Below are positions 11,118-21,624 of a stretch of 64,000 nucleotides of DNA, one piece after another; the stretch's first letter is position 1; the number at the start of each line of letters is the position of its first letter. Under the pieces are notes generated by a model. That model did no database searches. It was not told the origin of the DNA and was given only the letters and a program-made list of their open reading frames with translations. The DNA is taken from contig CM036255.1 in the NCBI GenBank assembly GCA_020698575.1, forward strand, positions 34,112,411 through 34,176,410, written 5' to 3'. This stretch comes from Bostrychus sinensis. Taxonomy: Eukaryota > Chordata > Actinopteri > Gobiiformes > Eleotridae. The position numbers were made by a program, and so were the translations under genes.

Positions 11118-11235
11118 TGGCATTTAACTTCAACTTCAACTTTATTAATATCCCGAAGGAAATTTGGTTTGCAACAGGTGTCACAGCACACACAGAAAAT
11201 TAAAAAACACACCAATAAATACAATCACACATAAA
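11118..11235 (-). mobile_element. LINE-like 3' end fragment
   Basis: The text TTTATTAATATCCCGAAGGA and the following CACAGCACACACAGAAAATT match a very common fish interspersed-repeat 3' end, here in reverse. It is short and without coding content. Bases 11,236-11,967 contain unit-type intron text (TTTGGAGATAAAGTCAGATG at about 11,730) but no exon B or C. Confidence 0.4.
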
Positions 11236-11967
11236 TGGTTCAGGAACAGCTAACGAGCAAAGGCCACAAGTTCATTTCTAAGCTAAGCAATTTATCCAAG
11301 TTATGGCATCAGAAATAAAAGATGCCCTCACTCGCTGGGTTCTTATCCGGGGCATTCTCAGTCTCCGTCCAGAGGGGAGTAAATCCTTAAAAAGTGGGTG
11401 GTCCGGACAGTCCATTATCTGTCGGCTTTACAGAGAACCCTTCGACTGTAGACGTCCTGCAGCTGAGACGCCTCAACACCAGTCATTTTACCTGAGACTA
11501 TTAAGAACGGCGGCTTTCACAGTGACACACATGGATAGAAATGTGCACACAAGCGAGCGAGCGGTCAACGAGAAGTGCGGCCACCCAGCTCCCCTCGTTC
11601 CTCCGACCTGAGCGCAGGTGAGCGTGTGCCTCTTTGAAAGCTGCTGGCATTCACCGCCTAAGCCCACGTGACCCAAGTTCCTGGAAATCAGACGCCACGT
11701 GACACAATACGTTCTATAGCTGAGTGTTTTGGAGATAAAGTCAGATGTGTCCAGAGGAGGGACAGTGGACACGAGTACACTCTGCGCTGGGCCGGAATCT
11801 CAGCGACACAAGAGGGCGACAGTTTAAATGTAGTTAAATGTCACAAAATGCGTTCGATCCACACAGGATTATCTTGGGTCTTTGTCCTGAAGTCTTTACA
11901 CGGCACCGGGCAGATTCAGGCGAACTTTGTCCTGGTCTGGTTATAGTCCAGGACCCGGGAAACTTAA

Positions 11968-12421
11968 AGGAACAGGCCACCGTTTTTCTAGACTAAACTA
12001 TGTTGTTCCCTGATCTTCGCTGAGTTGATGCGTACCTCTCTGGTCTCTGCCTTTGCCAAGCTTATCCCTATGGAACCAAACACAGCTCAAGTTGGAAGCA
12101 ACCAAGCTCTTCCTTGTTTTCCAAGTACAGTTACACAAAAATGAAAAGTGGCGATTTTCTAAGCGGATAAAAATGGGTACTATCATGTAAGGCGTAATAA
12201 CACTTTAGGAGCACTTCGGCGTCGGCGCAGTGATATCTTCACTCCTAAAAATATCGTGGTTCTGTTGATGGAAGTGAGAGGGGGAGGGGGAGAGAATTTT
12301 TTAGGAGTGAAGATATCACTACGCCGACGTGCTCCTAAAGTGTTATTGCGCCTTACATTATAGTTCCCATTATTATCTGCTTAGAACATAGTTTAGTATG
12401 GAAAAACGGTGGCCTGTTCCT
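11968..12421. mobile_element. Palindromic fold-back MITE with TTAA duplication
   Basis: The outer inverted ends are about 45 bases (AGGAACAGGCCACCGTTTTT inward). The interior is also self-complementary, with AGTGATATCTTCACTCCTAA facing its reverse at about 12,300-12,340, so the whole 454 bases can fold into one hairpin. TTAA flanks both sides (11,964-11,967 and 12,422-12,425). Paralogous empty sites at about 21,549 and 28,402 read GAAACTTAAGG or GGAACTTAAGG, confirming insertion into a single TTAA. It lies about 80 bases before the unit-1 finger exon. Confidence 0.85.
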
Positions 12422-12500
12422 TTAAGATGGACTTGTTGGTGCAGCGGCGAGGCTTCTGTGTTCTTGCTGTTGTTGTTAATGTTATTGTTGTGTGTTCCAG

Positions 12501-13801
12501 AGTTTGAGGTGAGTGGTGTCTCTGTGAAAACCGACGAGGAAGAGGCGCACACAGAGGACGCAGGGACACAACCAGTTCCTCTGCCTCCCCCCGAGGGGCG
12601 CTCTACTTCACCACAACCAGACTGTGGACTTCCCCATCACAAACGTTCAGCTCTCTCCCAACAAAACCACAGAGAAGTTGTAAAGAGCCACGTCAGCCCA
12701 AACTGTGGCAAAGCGTTCTCTGAAAAATGCCACAAACCTTTCAGATGCTCAGTTTGTGGGAAGAGGTTTTCCCAGAAGAGCCGCCTCAAGAGTCACATGA
12801 TCAGTCACTCGGGAGAGAAACCCTTCAGCTGTTCAGTTTGTGGGAAGAAGTTTGCCCGGAACAGCCACCTCAAGAGTCACATGGTCACTCACACGGGAGA
12901 GAAACCCTTCAGCTGCTCCGTGTGTGGGAAGAGGTTTTTCCGGAAACGGAATCTCCAGAGCCACATGGTCGTTCACACCAAGGAGAGTCCTTTCAGCTGC
13001 TCGGTCTGTGGGAAGAGGTTTTCCTTTAAGACCAATCTCCAGAGTCACATGCTCGTTCATACGGGAGAGCAACCCTTCAGCTGCTCCGTTTGTGGGAAGA
13101 GGTTTTACTTGAAGTGGAAACTCGAGAGTCACATGGTCATTCACAAGGAGAGTTCCTTCAGGTGCTCAGTCTGTGGGAAGAGGTTTTCCCAGAAGAGTAG
13201 GCTCCAGACTCACATGGTTGTTCACACTGGGGAGCAACCCTTCAGCTGCTCGGTTTGTGGGAAGAAGTTTTCCTGGAAGTACAGACTCCAGACTCACATG
13301 AGCGTTCACAAGACTCATGACACAACCGTCTCTGACAGCAGTGACTCCAGAAAAAAGCATTCGTGTCAGAGCTGCGGTAAGACGTTTCGATTTGAGTCTT
13401 TTTTGAAGCGGCACATGATTGTTCACACTGGAGAGAAACCATTCAGCTGCTCAGTTTGTGGGAAGAGGTTTTCTCTGAAAGGGAATCTCCGGACTCACAT
13501 GATAGTTCATTCTGGGGAAAATCCTTTCAGCTGCGAAGTTTGTGGGAAATCAGTGAAATTCATACACAGCCTGAGGCGGCACATGAATGTACACAAGAGG
13601 ACGGACAGTGACCGAGCTGAGGCTGCCCAGGACAAAACGGGGACTAAACCGGGCCTAAACCAGGACAACACAGGGACTAAACCGGGCCTAAACCAGGACA
13701 ACACAGGGACTAAACCGGGCCTAAACCAGGACAACACAGGGACTAAACCGGGCCTAAACCAGGACAAAACGGGGACTAAACCGGGCCTAAACCAGGACTA
13801 A
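12501..13801 (+). CDS. Zinc-finger unit 1, terminal exon D: 10 C2H2 fingers
   Basis: The exon follows a GTGTTCCAG acceptor in phase 1 and runs to TAA at 13,799, adding 433 residues. An acidic lead (EFEVSGVSVKTDEEEAHTED, VKTD motif) precedes a dead first finger (SPNCGKAFSEKC; first Cys and both His lost) and ten intact fingers at about residues 77-365. They split 7+3 around a non-finger linker (THDTTVSDSSDSRKKH). Helix residues -1,2,3,6 are QSRS, RSHS, RRNS, FTNS, LWKS, QSRT, WYRT, FSFR, LGNT and FHSR, so target contacts are diverse. The tail (about 377-433) is five copies of an 11-residue repeat, QD(N/K)TGTKPGLN. The product is expected to be a nuclear DNA-binding factor; its target is unknown. 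Starts upstream in the intron, such as 12,398 inside the MITE, are rejected because the splice site fits the paralogs exactly. Confidence 0.85.
13627..13798 (+). repeat. Coding minisatellite, 33-bp unit x5, in zinc-finger C-terminus
   Basis: Five nearly perfect 33-base units built around ACTAAACCGGGCCTAAACCA, so each holds two near-11-base CTAAACC(A/G)GG motifs. The unit belongs to the same sequence family as the arrays at 15.0, 24.3, 35.5 and 49.5 kb, but here it is translated. The paralogs at 22.45 and 29.18 kb carry only one or two copies (DKTRTQL.LNQD). Confidence 0.9.
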
Positions 13802-14011
13802 ATAGTGGTCGCATGTTAAATGTAACCCTTACCTGGACTAAACCAGCCGGTCCCACTGGAAGGTGCTCCATGGAAGCTGCAGAGTGAACGTGTTCCAGAA
13901 TCTGCTGCTGAGGGCGAGCGACTGCAGCTCTGTCACAACGACTCCATGACTTTCTTCAGTTTTTCACTCAGCAGCTGTGCTTCTGAAGGCACAGGAACTC
14001 CAGCTCCTGAT

Positions 14012-14365
14012 GGGGCTGCAACTAACAATTATTTTGATAATTGATTAATCTGTCACTTATTTTTTTTTTGTTTATCAATTAATAATTGGATGGTGAAATG
14101 CAGGTAAATGCTGGCCCAGGTGGATTTTTTACTAAATTTTAACAAGACAAAGCTACAAATAAGTTAAATGTTGTTTTTTTTTTTCATCATAAAAAAACTC
14201 TGACATTTTCTTATATTGTTTTTGTGGCTTCACCGCTCTGTGTTGGTAATAAAACACGTTTCAAAGAATATGAATACCTCAGATAACGATTACTCAATTA
14301 CTAAGTTGATAATTATTTTAATAATCAAATAAAATTGATTAATCTGATTACTGTTGCTGCCCTAT
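14012..14365. mobile_element. hAT-type MITE in the unit-1 3' UTR
   Basis: The ends read GGGGCTGCAACTAACAATTA and, reversed, AGGGCAGCAAC.GTAATCAG, the familiar fish hAT terminal sequence. An 8-bp duplication flanks it with one mismatch (CTCCTGAT 14,004-14,011; CTCTTGAT 14,366-14,373). The homologous 3' UTRs at 23.5 and 29.35 kb are uninterrupted here. Confidence 0.85.
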
Positions 14366-14580
14366 CTCTTGATTTTTAAAAATTATTATTATAAACTTAT
14401 TTACTTTTTTTTTTTTGAGACCAAAGCGACCAAGAAACCAGTTCAGAAAAGCCGTGACAGTTGTGTGGCTGTAAACCATGTTTCTCAGGTTGTTTCTGCT
14501 TCCTATGGACTTTTGTTTTAACCAAAACTTTATACTTGTTCTATTTTTGTAGCAAACACTAGTAGTTTTTATTTTCTGCA

Positions 14581-14586
14581 AATAAA
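14581..14586 (+). terminator. Poly(A) signal AATAAA, unit 1
   Basis: AATAAA lies in a context (CTGCAAATAAAACACCATTAAA) conserved after all four finger exons. It is followed by a T-rich stretch. The sequence 13,802-14,600 is the likely 3' UTR. Confidence 0.6.
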
Positions 14587-14828
14587 ACACCATTAAACCT
14601 ACTGCAATGTTTTTCTTTTCTTTGGAAAATAACTGTGACAAAACAAGATTTCAACAACACAACAATAAAAGGAGCTCCCATTGGCTGTTTTATTAATAAC
14701 AGCATTTCTATTTATGCTGTTTGTGTTTGTTTACTCAGAGAAACCGCTAAAAGAAATAAACATTAGTATTGAAAGGAGAAGAAAAGAAAAAGTAGGTTTA
14801 TATAAAAACGTTTTTCGTTGAAGGGGAA

Positions 14829-14870
14829 CCGGAAATGACAGCGGAAGTGAACGGTTTTCAAAATGGCGCC
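14829..14870 (+). promoter_or_regulatory. Proximal promoter of zinc-finger unit 2 (ETS, ETS, YY1-like)
   Basis: CCGGAAAT (14,829-14,836) and GCGGAAGTG (14,841-14,849) match ETS-factor sites, and AAAATGGCGCC (14,860-14,870) matches a YY1 site. The block is repeated almost unchanged at 24,168-24,209 before unit 3 and in decayed form at about 29,750-29,800. This is a TATA-less, broad-expression type of promoter by known association; transcription start sites are not visible. Confidence 0.6.
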
Positions 14871-14990
14871 GTAAACGAGAGCCCCTTCTAACGCGAAATA
14901 ACAAAGAAAACATGAATTGTTCTGGTTTCTGAATAAGATTTAATGAACTTTAATCTGGTCCGGTTCTAAAGAAGCGGCTCAGAACCGAAC

Positions 14991-15608
14991 TGGACCAGGA
15001 CTAAACCAGGACTAAACCAGGACTAAACCAGGTCTAAACCAGGACTAAACCAGGTCTAAACCAGGTCTAAACCAGGTCTAAACCAGGACTAAACCAGGTC
15101 TAAACCAGGACTAAACCAGGTCTAAACCAGGACTAAACCAGGACTAAACCAGGTCTAAACCAGGTCTAAACCAGGACTAAACCAGGACTAAACCAGGTCT
15201 AAACCAGGACTAAACCAGGACTAAACCAGGACTAAACCAGGTCTAAACCAGGTCTAAACCAGGACTAAACCAGGTCTAAACCAGGACTAAACCAGGGCTA
15301 AACCAGGACTAAACCAGGACTAAACCAGGTCTAAACCAGGACTAAACCAGGACTAAACCAGGTCAAAACCAGGACTAAACCAGGTCTAAACCAGGTCTAA
15401 ACCAGGACTAAACCAGGACTAAACCAGGTCTAAACCAGGGCTAAACCAGGACTAAACCAGGACTAAACCTGGACTAAACCAGGACTAAACCAGGACTAAA
15501 CCAGGACTAAACCAGGACTAAACCTGGACTAAACCAGGACTAAACCAGGACTAAACCTGGACTAAACCAGGACTAAACCAGGACTAAACCAGGACTAAAC
15601 CAGGACTA
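14991..15608. repeat. 11-bp minisatellite CTAAACCAGG(A/T) in unit-2 5' leader
   Basis: About 56 copies of CTAAACCAGGA or CTAAACCAGGT lie between the promoter block and the exon-A ATG, ending 13 bases before it. The paralogous leader at 24,330-24,452 has only about 11 copies. It may be transcribed as 5' UTR. Confidence 0.95.
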
Positions 15609-15620
15609 ACTGGGTGTAAA

Positions 15621-15795
15621 ATGTGCCGAGTCCCGGTGAAGCTGAGAGAGTTGGTGAAGCAGCGCCTGGCTGCGGCTGCGGAGGAGATCTTTGAGCTTTT
15701 GGAGAGAACCATAGCAGAATACGAAGAGGAGACCGAGAGACAGCGGAGACTCCTGGACAAACTGCTCCAGCCCAGAGTCGTGCTGAACAGAACAG
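15621..15795 (+). CDS. Zinc-finger unit 2, exon A (N-terminal module)
   Basis: The exon starts at ATG 15,621 and ends at the AACAG/GTTTGT donor, phase 1, 58 residues: MCRVPVKLRELVKQRL, then AAAAEEIFELLERT, then IAEYEEETERQRRLLDKLLQ and PRVVLNRT. It is a charged amphipathic helix of the kind that begins many fish C2H2 factors (LVKQRLTAAxEEIFxLFERT text) and probably mediates protein-protein contact; the biochemical role is not established. An identical copy starts unit 3 at 24,464. Splicing A-B-D (15,621, 19,180, 21,625) gives a 387-residue protein. Confidence 0.85.
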
Positions 15796-16057
15796 GTTTG
15801 TACTTTTACACAGTCAGACCGTGACTACTGTGAAGTGAAGGAGTTACTTTGGAAATGAAACACCAGGGACTGCTCAGCTTATATTATACTGAATGTTTTG
15901 GAGATAAAGCCAGATGTGTCCAGAGGAGGGACAGTGACTTTGTAATAAACGTGCAACTAAAGCTAAAACTTTAAGCAGTTCAACCGCAGTCTGCATTTGC
16001 TCTTTATTAGTTGAGCCGTCAGTGAGATTCTTAAAACCCAGTGAGGCCTTTCAGCTG

Positions 16058-17356
16058 TTCAGCTACTGCTCAGTTACTGTTCAGTTACTGCTCAGCTACT
16101 GCTCAGTTACTGCTCAGCTACTGCTCAGTTACTGCTCAGTTACTGCTCAGTTACTGCTCCGTTACTGCTCAGTTACTGCTCAGTTACTGCTCAGTTACTG
16201 CTCAGTTACTGCTCAGCTACTGCTCAGCTACTGCTCAGTTACTGCTCAGCTACTGCTCAGTTACTGCTCAGCTACTGCTCAGGTACTGCTCAGTTACTGC
16301 TCAGCTACTGCTCAGCTACTGCTCAGTTACTGCTCAGCTACTGCTCAGTTACTGCTCAGTTACTGCTCAGCTACTGCTCCGTTACTGCTCAGCTACTGCT
16401 CAGCTACTGCTCAGTTACTGCTCAGTTACTGCTCAGCTACTGCTCAGCTACTGCTCAGCTACTGCTCAGTTACTGCTCAGTTACTGCTCAGTTACTGCTC
16501 CGTTACTGCTCAGCTACTGCTCAGCTACTGCTCAGTTACTGCTCAGTTACTGCTCAGCTACTGCTCAGCTACTGCTCAGCTACTGCTCAGTTACTGCTCA
16601 GTTACTGCTCAGCTACTGCTCAGTTACTGCTCAGTTACTGCTCAGCTACTGCTCAGTTACTGCTCAGCTACTGCTCAGTTACTGCTCAGCTACTGCTCAG
16701 CTACTGCTCAGTTACTGCTCAGCTACTGCTCCGTTACTGCTCAGCTACTGCTCAGTTACTGCTCAGCTACTGCTCAGTTACTGCTCAGTTACTGCTCCGT
16801 TACTGCTCAGCTACTGCTCAGCTACTGCTCAGTTACTGCTCAGTTACTGCTCAGCTACTGCTCAGCTACTGCTCAGCTACTGCTCAGTTACTGCTCAGTT
16901 ACTGCTCAGTTACTGCTCAGTTACTGCTCAGCTACTGCTCAGCTACTGCTCAGTTACTGCTCAGCTACTGCTCAGTTACTGCTCAGCTACTGCTCAGCTA
17001 CTGCTCAGTTACTGCTCAGCTACTGCTCCGTTACTGCTCAGCTACTGCTCAGCTACTGCTCAGCTACTGCTCAGTTACTGCTCCGTTACTGCTCCGTTAC
17101 TGCTCAGCTACTGCTCAGCTACTGCTCAGTTACTGCTCAGCTACTGCTCAGTTATTGCTCAGTTACTGCTCAGCTACTGCTCAGTTATTGCTCAGTTACT
17201 GCTCAGCTACTGCTCAGTTACTGCTCAGCTACTGCTCAGTTATTGCTCAGTTACTGCTCAGCTACTGCTCAGTTACTGCTCAGCTACTGCTCAGTTACTG
17301 CTCAGTTACTGCTCAGTTACTGCTCAGTTACTGCTCAGTTACTGCTCAGTTACTGT
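16058..17356. repeat. 11-bp minisatellite TACTGCTCAG(T/C)
   Basis: About 118 tandem copies in the first intron of unit 2. The array begins inside the conserved pre-exon-B intron text (CCTTTCAGCTGTTCAGTTAC in paralogs at 7.88, 10.22 and 26.0 kb) and ends with CAGTTACTGTTAG, so it grew from that local sequence. Open frames up to 492 codons across it are artefacts. Confidence 0.95.
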
Positions 17357-17734
17357 TAGTCCTGGGACTCAGCAGAGGCGACTGCAGTCTCCTCTGTCGC
17401 CACTGAGAGGCGCTGCAGACACCGGAGCGACCGAGCAGTGCGCATGTGCAAAACATAACTATTTACAACAGCAGGCGGCGCTAGTCACTAAACTCCCGCG
17501 GTTATTTAAACTTGAGTAAATAAAACTCCTACACACAAGAGTTTAACTCAAGTATTTATCAGTCAATAATAATTATAGGCACTAGATTAAACTCTGATCA
17601 CAGTCATGAATAAAAGAGACTGGATTATAGCAGCTGTTTGTCTCAGAGGAGGATTATATTTTTATCTGCACGAGTCTAAAGCTTAAGGTAGGCTAACTGC
17701 TAACATTAGCAGGAGGCTAAAGCTAAGGTCCTTA

Positions 17735-18066
17735 CAGAGTGAACTATGATCCTATAGATGAGATAATGAACTAACTCCTGACACATGTTGCCTGTCCGTC
17801 CTGGGACAGGATCTCTCCTTCAGTTGGGCTCCATAAGGTTTCTGCTTTTTTTCCCACAGCTGGGTTTTTTAGGAGTTTTTCCTTACCGAGAAGGAGGGTC
17901 TAAGGACAGGAGTGTCCTGGGTCTGTTTAGTTTAGTGTAGTTATTGTTTGTGTTGATTGTGTGTTAAGTCTGATTGTGTGTTTATGTTTGATCAACTGTC
18001 TGTGAAGCCTTTGAGGAGACTTTTGTTGTGATACTGGGACATACAAATAAACCTGAATTGAATTGA
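17735..18066 (+). mobile_element. Fish interspersed repeat, uninterrupted copy
   Basis: The segment contains TTCCTTACCGAGAAGGAGGG and ends in AATAAACCTGAATTGAATTG, a widespread fish repeat tail. A reverse-orientation copy at 41,808-42,665 carries a MITE, so this copy serves as its empty site. Bases 17,357-17,734 contain no recognised feature. Confidence 0.7.
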
Positions 18067-18323
18067 ATTAAATTAAGGTAAGCTAACTGCTAACATTAGC
18101 ACGAGGCTACACGCTAAGGTAAGCTAACTGCTAACATTAGCATCACATATGTGGGAAACATAATGAAGTGGTTGTAGAACAGAAAGTTCCTTATATTTTG
18201 ATGTTAAACTGGAGCTGTTTGACAAATTGTGAACGGGACACAGCCAATCAGAGCTGAGCACGACGCCTGACGCTGTTCCCACTGTTCACTCAGACAGAAC
18301 TGTGCCTAACTGTGTCCTACTAC

Positions 18324-19051
18324 TAGGGATGCACCGATACCACTTTTTTTCAAACCGGTACGAGTACTTCCATTTGAGTACTCGCCGATACCGAGTACCG
18401 ATACGAGTACTTATATAGGGGTTACTTTATAGTTTATACAGTCAGACTACTATAGCTCATTCATCCCATACCGTGCCGTCTTTCTGCCGTCTATCCCCGC
18501 TCTGCGATGCTAAGTTATTTTTACAACAGAGTGGTTTGAACACAGCTAACCATGGCTAAATTTTGCTCAACATGGACATGTTATACCTCATTTTAAAGCT
18601 TAGATTCTCCTCTATTCAGTCATTTTAAAGACAGACTGAGCACCTGCGCATAACCCGCAGAGATTCGCCAAGACATACAGCAGCTAACACAATTAGCAAC
18701 GGTACTTCTTATGTTTTATCAGACAACAACTGCTTCAGACTTCGCACTGGTATCATTTTCGGGTCAAGTAGAACTACAAAAGGACGACAAAAGGACAACT
18801 GCTTAAGTTTTAGGACTCACATATGATTTGGGATAAGTCTGGTTGAAAAGAATGTTGAGTCAGCTTTGCTTTTATCTCTGTACAGTTCACTTTGAAATCC
18901 TTCCACTCCGCTCAGCTGAGAGAGGAATGTCACGTGCCAGCGCTGTAAAGTGGTATCGGTTTTTGGTATCGGGCCACTTTTATGAATACGAGTACGAGTA
19001 CTTGGACATGGTATCAGTACCGATACTGGTATCGGTATCGGTGCATCCTTA
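18324..19051. mobile_element. hAT-type MITE with perfect 8-bp target duplication
   Basis: The ends read TAGGGATGCACCGATAC and, reversed, TAAGGATGCACCGATACC. CCTACTAC flanks both sides exactly (18,316-18,323 and 19,052-19,059). The interior is rich in palindromic GAGTACGAGTACT/GGTATCGG text and has no transposase. It sits in the intron before unit-2 exon B. Confidence 0.92.
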
Positions 19052-19179
19052 CCTACTACGTCTGATGGTGCGGAACTCACCAAACAGACTCACGTCACCG
19101 ACCGCGTCAGACTGCCGATGATGGCCCCGCTGTGTCCTTTACAGAGTGAACCTTTATCTGAAATTCTTGTTTCTTTCAG

Positions 19180-19293
19180 GAGAGAACCCAGAGCTCCCCC
19201 AGGTTAAAGAGGAGCAGGAGGTGTTACACAGTGACATCATCACGTTACAGCTCTGCAGTGATGTGAAGACAGAGGACACAGCGCCCCCCTCAG
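19180..19293 (+). CDS. Zinc-finger unit 2, exon B
   Basis: This 114-base exon has a TTCTTTCAG acceptor and TCAG/GTACAG donor, phase 1 on both sides. It reads GENPELPQVKEEQEVLHSD and on to SDVKTEDTAPPS, one codon shorter at the start than other exon B copies. It carries VKEE and VKTE sumoylation-type motifs. It joins exon A (15,621) to exon D (21,625) in frame. Confidence 0.85.
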
Positions 19294-19920
19294 GTACAGG
19301 GTCAGGTCCGTCCTCTCTGGTGAATGAGAGCGTTTCCAGCGCCGCGGTTCTGGATCGAGAGTGCGCGGCGCTTTGTTGGAGATTCGCCCCAGTTCTATTT
19401 TCCTGCAACGGCGCTTCCAGTTCTGGTCAATCCACACAGATCAGATTGCTCCAAACTGGACACTGAACAAGTGCAGCATCCAGATTTTCAAAGTAGGAAC
19501 CAAAACTGTACACAGGGTTTCGAGTTTGTTTAAATACATTATGCACGTTATGTATATTTCTCATTAAAATGTAATAACTGTTTTATATACACACGCAATT
19601 CAACTCTGCAAAAACAAAACATTTTCAAACTCTGTGAACTCACCTGTTGTCGAGGAAAAGTTTGTGAAGTGATGCAAATGACAACAACAACAAAGCATCT
19701 CAAGTTAAGCTGTTGTTTTGTCCTTCCTCTGGTGATTAAAGATGGTTTTGGTCTCGTTCCTGTCTTTATCAATGGCTTTTAACACAAGATCTCCCCATTC
19801 CCCCCAAGCCTCCCGCAGCTGCTCAGAGCTCTGCATGAGCGCCACAAGAGGACGACGCTTTTATTGCAGTGAAATAAAAGATGTCAAAATGCATTCGATT
19901 CACACGAGATCATCTTCAGT

Positions 19921-20918
19921 CCTTTGCTGCGTTCATACAACGGAATCTCAGAAATTATGACCTTTCATTTAAAGTTACACTGTGTAAGATTCCCGGTCTT
20001 GCGCCTCTAGAGGCCACAGGTGCCACTGCACCGTCGCAAAACGTAAACACTAGGGCCCCTCCTCCTTCTGAAACTGTGCGAGTGTGCGTCTATTTCCATC
20101 ATTGTTTCAACTTTAGTTGACCTGCTGCTACCTTTGGAAGTTTGGACTGGATCTTCTATAGAGTTAGCGCTAGCGTTAGCTTATCAACAAATATTGCGCA
20201 ATGGTCACAGTAAAAACAACTAATAACTGTATGAAAAAGCACGTTCTAAAGAAAAAATAAAGAGGCTAATTTACCTGCCCAACAATAAAGAAACAAAAAC
20301 GTGATCCAATTTGCAGCCTTCTCTGTCTCTCATCTGACGCCAGCGAGCAAAAGTCTGTCCGATGTTGACTCTTGTCTGTGATCTGGTGCGGTCCCTTTCA
20401 CATTTTCTTTTTCTTGCCTCGTCCAACATTGTCTTCATCTTCTTGTGTCCTTCGGCCCTGACGAACTGGCGAAAATAACAACGCTAAAAGTAGCTTCATG
20501 GTTATACTGCGCCTCAAGTCGTTTCCTGTCACGTGACTTTTCCTGAACAGCGGAGCGCTCCCGACCAAGTTGCGAGGGCGGTTTCTCAGTACAGAAGCCC
20601 CGCTCGGAGCAACAGGTCGCGCCTCAGGCCTTATAATCGCTCAAAAAATCACAAAAACAAGTCAGTCTGCCCCACATATTTAGGAGAAAAGTTACACAGT
20701 GTAACTTTAAGAAAAACAGCCCTGAACACCGTCTCGGGTCAGGATTTTTGTTGGGTAACACGTGCAGAAGTGTTCCCTGATATAACTCTGTACCACACCA
20801 AACTGTTCTAATGATGTATTTATTTGCCTCCTCGTGTGTTTTCCAAACTGATCTCGTGAACTGACATTTTTCGGATGTCAGGACTTCCGAGGTTCTCTGT
20901 CTCCATGAACGCAGCATT
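19921..20918. mobile_element. MITE (GTTCATGATACATC family), reverse copy carrying a nested MITE
   Basis: The outer ends (CTGCGTTCATACAACGGAAT and, reversed, TGCTGCGTTCATGGAGACAG) and interior text (ACACCGTCTC.GGTC) match the family at 20,967-21,513 and 31,091-31,607 in reverse orientation. The copy is interrupted at 19,969-20,710 by another MITE. Bases 19,294-19,920 contain no recognised feature. Confidence 0.65.
19969..20710. mobile_element. Nested MITE with TTAAAGTTACACTGTGTAA ends
   Basis: The ends TTAAAGTTACACTGTGTAA and TTACACAGTGTAACTTTAA are perfect inverted copies. The interior lacks coding capacity. It is inserted inside the older MITE at 19,921-20,918; the host text resumes on the right as in the uninterrupted copies. 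Confidence 0.8.
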
Positions 20919-20966
20919 AGTACTGAAGTAGTTACAGGGCACAGCTACGTCAACGGAAACTTATTC

Positions 20967-21513
20967 TGCGTTCATGATACATCGCGATCTCAGAAGTCCT
21001 GACTTAAAAAAGCCAACTTCCAAAAACATCCGTTCATGAGTTCAGCTCGGAAAACACATGACAACTCCACAAAAACTACAAAACCATGTTTGTGTTCCCA
21101 TGTTGTTTATTATAGGAAGCAAATAAACACTGCTTGGTGTGGTACAGAGTTATATCGGGGGATGTTTCTATTTCTACTTTAGTCATTTAGTTATAAATGA
21201 ACAGTCAGAGATGTTTTTGCAGAGCTGTAGCACTGAGAACTTCATTCATTTTATAAAGATGAGTACATTTTTGCAGAAGTATGAGATCTCTTGTTAAAAA
21301 AAAAAACAATAATTTCCCCGTTAGTAACCACACTGTTCACTTTCCACAGAGGGAGTCCCTTTGATCATGACGCCAACTCAGGAACTCGGAGTTAAACTCT
21401 TCTGCACAAGTTCCCCAGGTAAAAATCCCGACCTGAGACGGTGTTAAAGGCCGTTTTTCCAAGTCGGAGGTCAGAATTTCTGAGATTCTGATGTATCGTG
21501 AACGTGGTATTAG
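20967..21513. mobile_element. MITE (GTTCATGATACATC family)
   Basis: The ends read CTGCGTTCATGATACATCGC and, reversed, ACGTTCACGATACATCAGAA. The length of about 547 bases and the interior match the copy at 31,091-31,607. No transposase is present. Confidence 0.7.
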
Positions 21514-21624
21514 TCCCAGTCTGGTTTTAGTCCAGGATCAGGGAAACTTAAGGTGGAATTCTTAGTGCAGTGGTTGAAGATTCTGATTTTCTGCTGTTGT
21601 TATTGTTGTTGTTGTGTGTTCCAG

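Noticed and set aside
12398..12500. A start codon at 12,398 for the 10-finger protein, giving a hydrophobic leader
   Set aside because: The ATG is in the MITE and the leucine-rich stretch is translated intron and polypyrimidine tract. The acceptor at 12,500 matches all paralogs. The same applies to leaders before 21,625, 28,480 and 30,078.
16022..17519. Open frames of 445 and 492 codons (LLLSYCSATAQ repeats)
   Set aside because: An 11-base repeat read in different frames gives the same 11-residue cycle. No start context, homology or non-repeat body.
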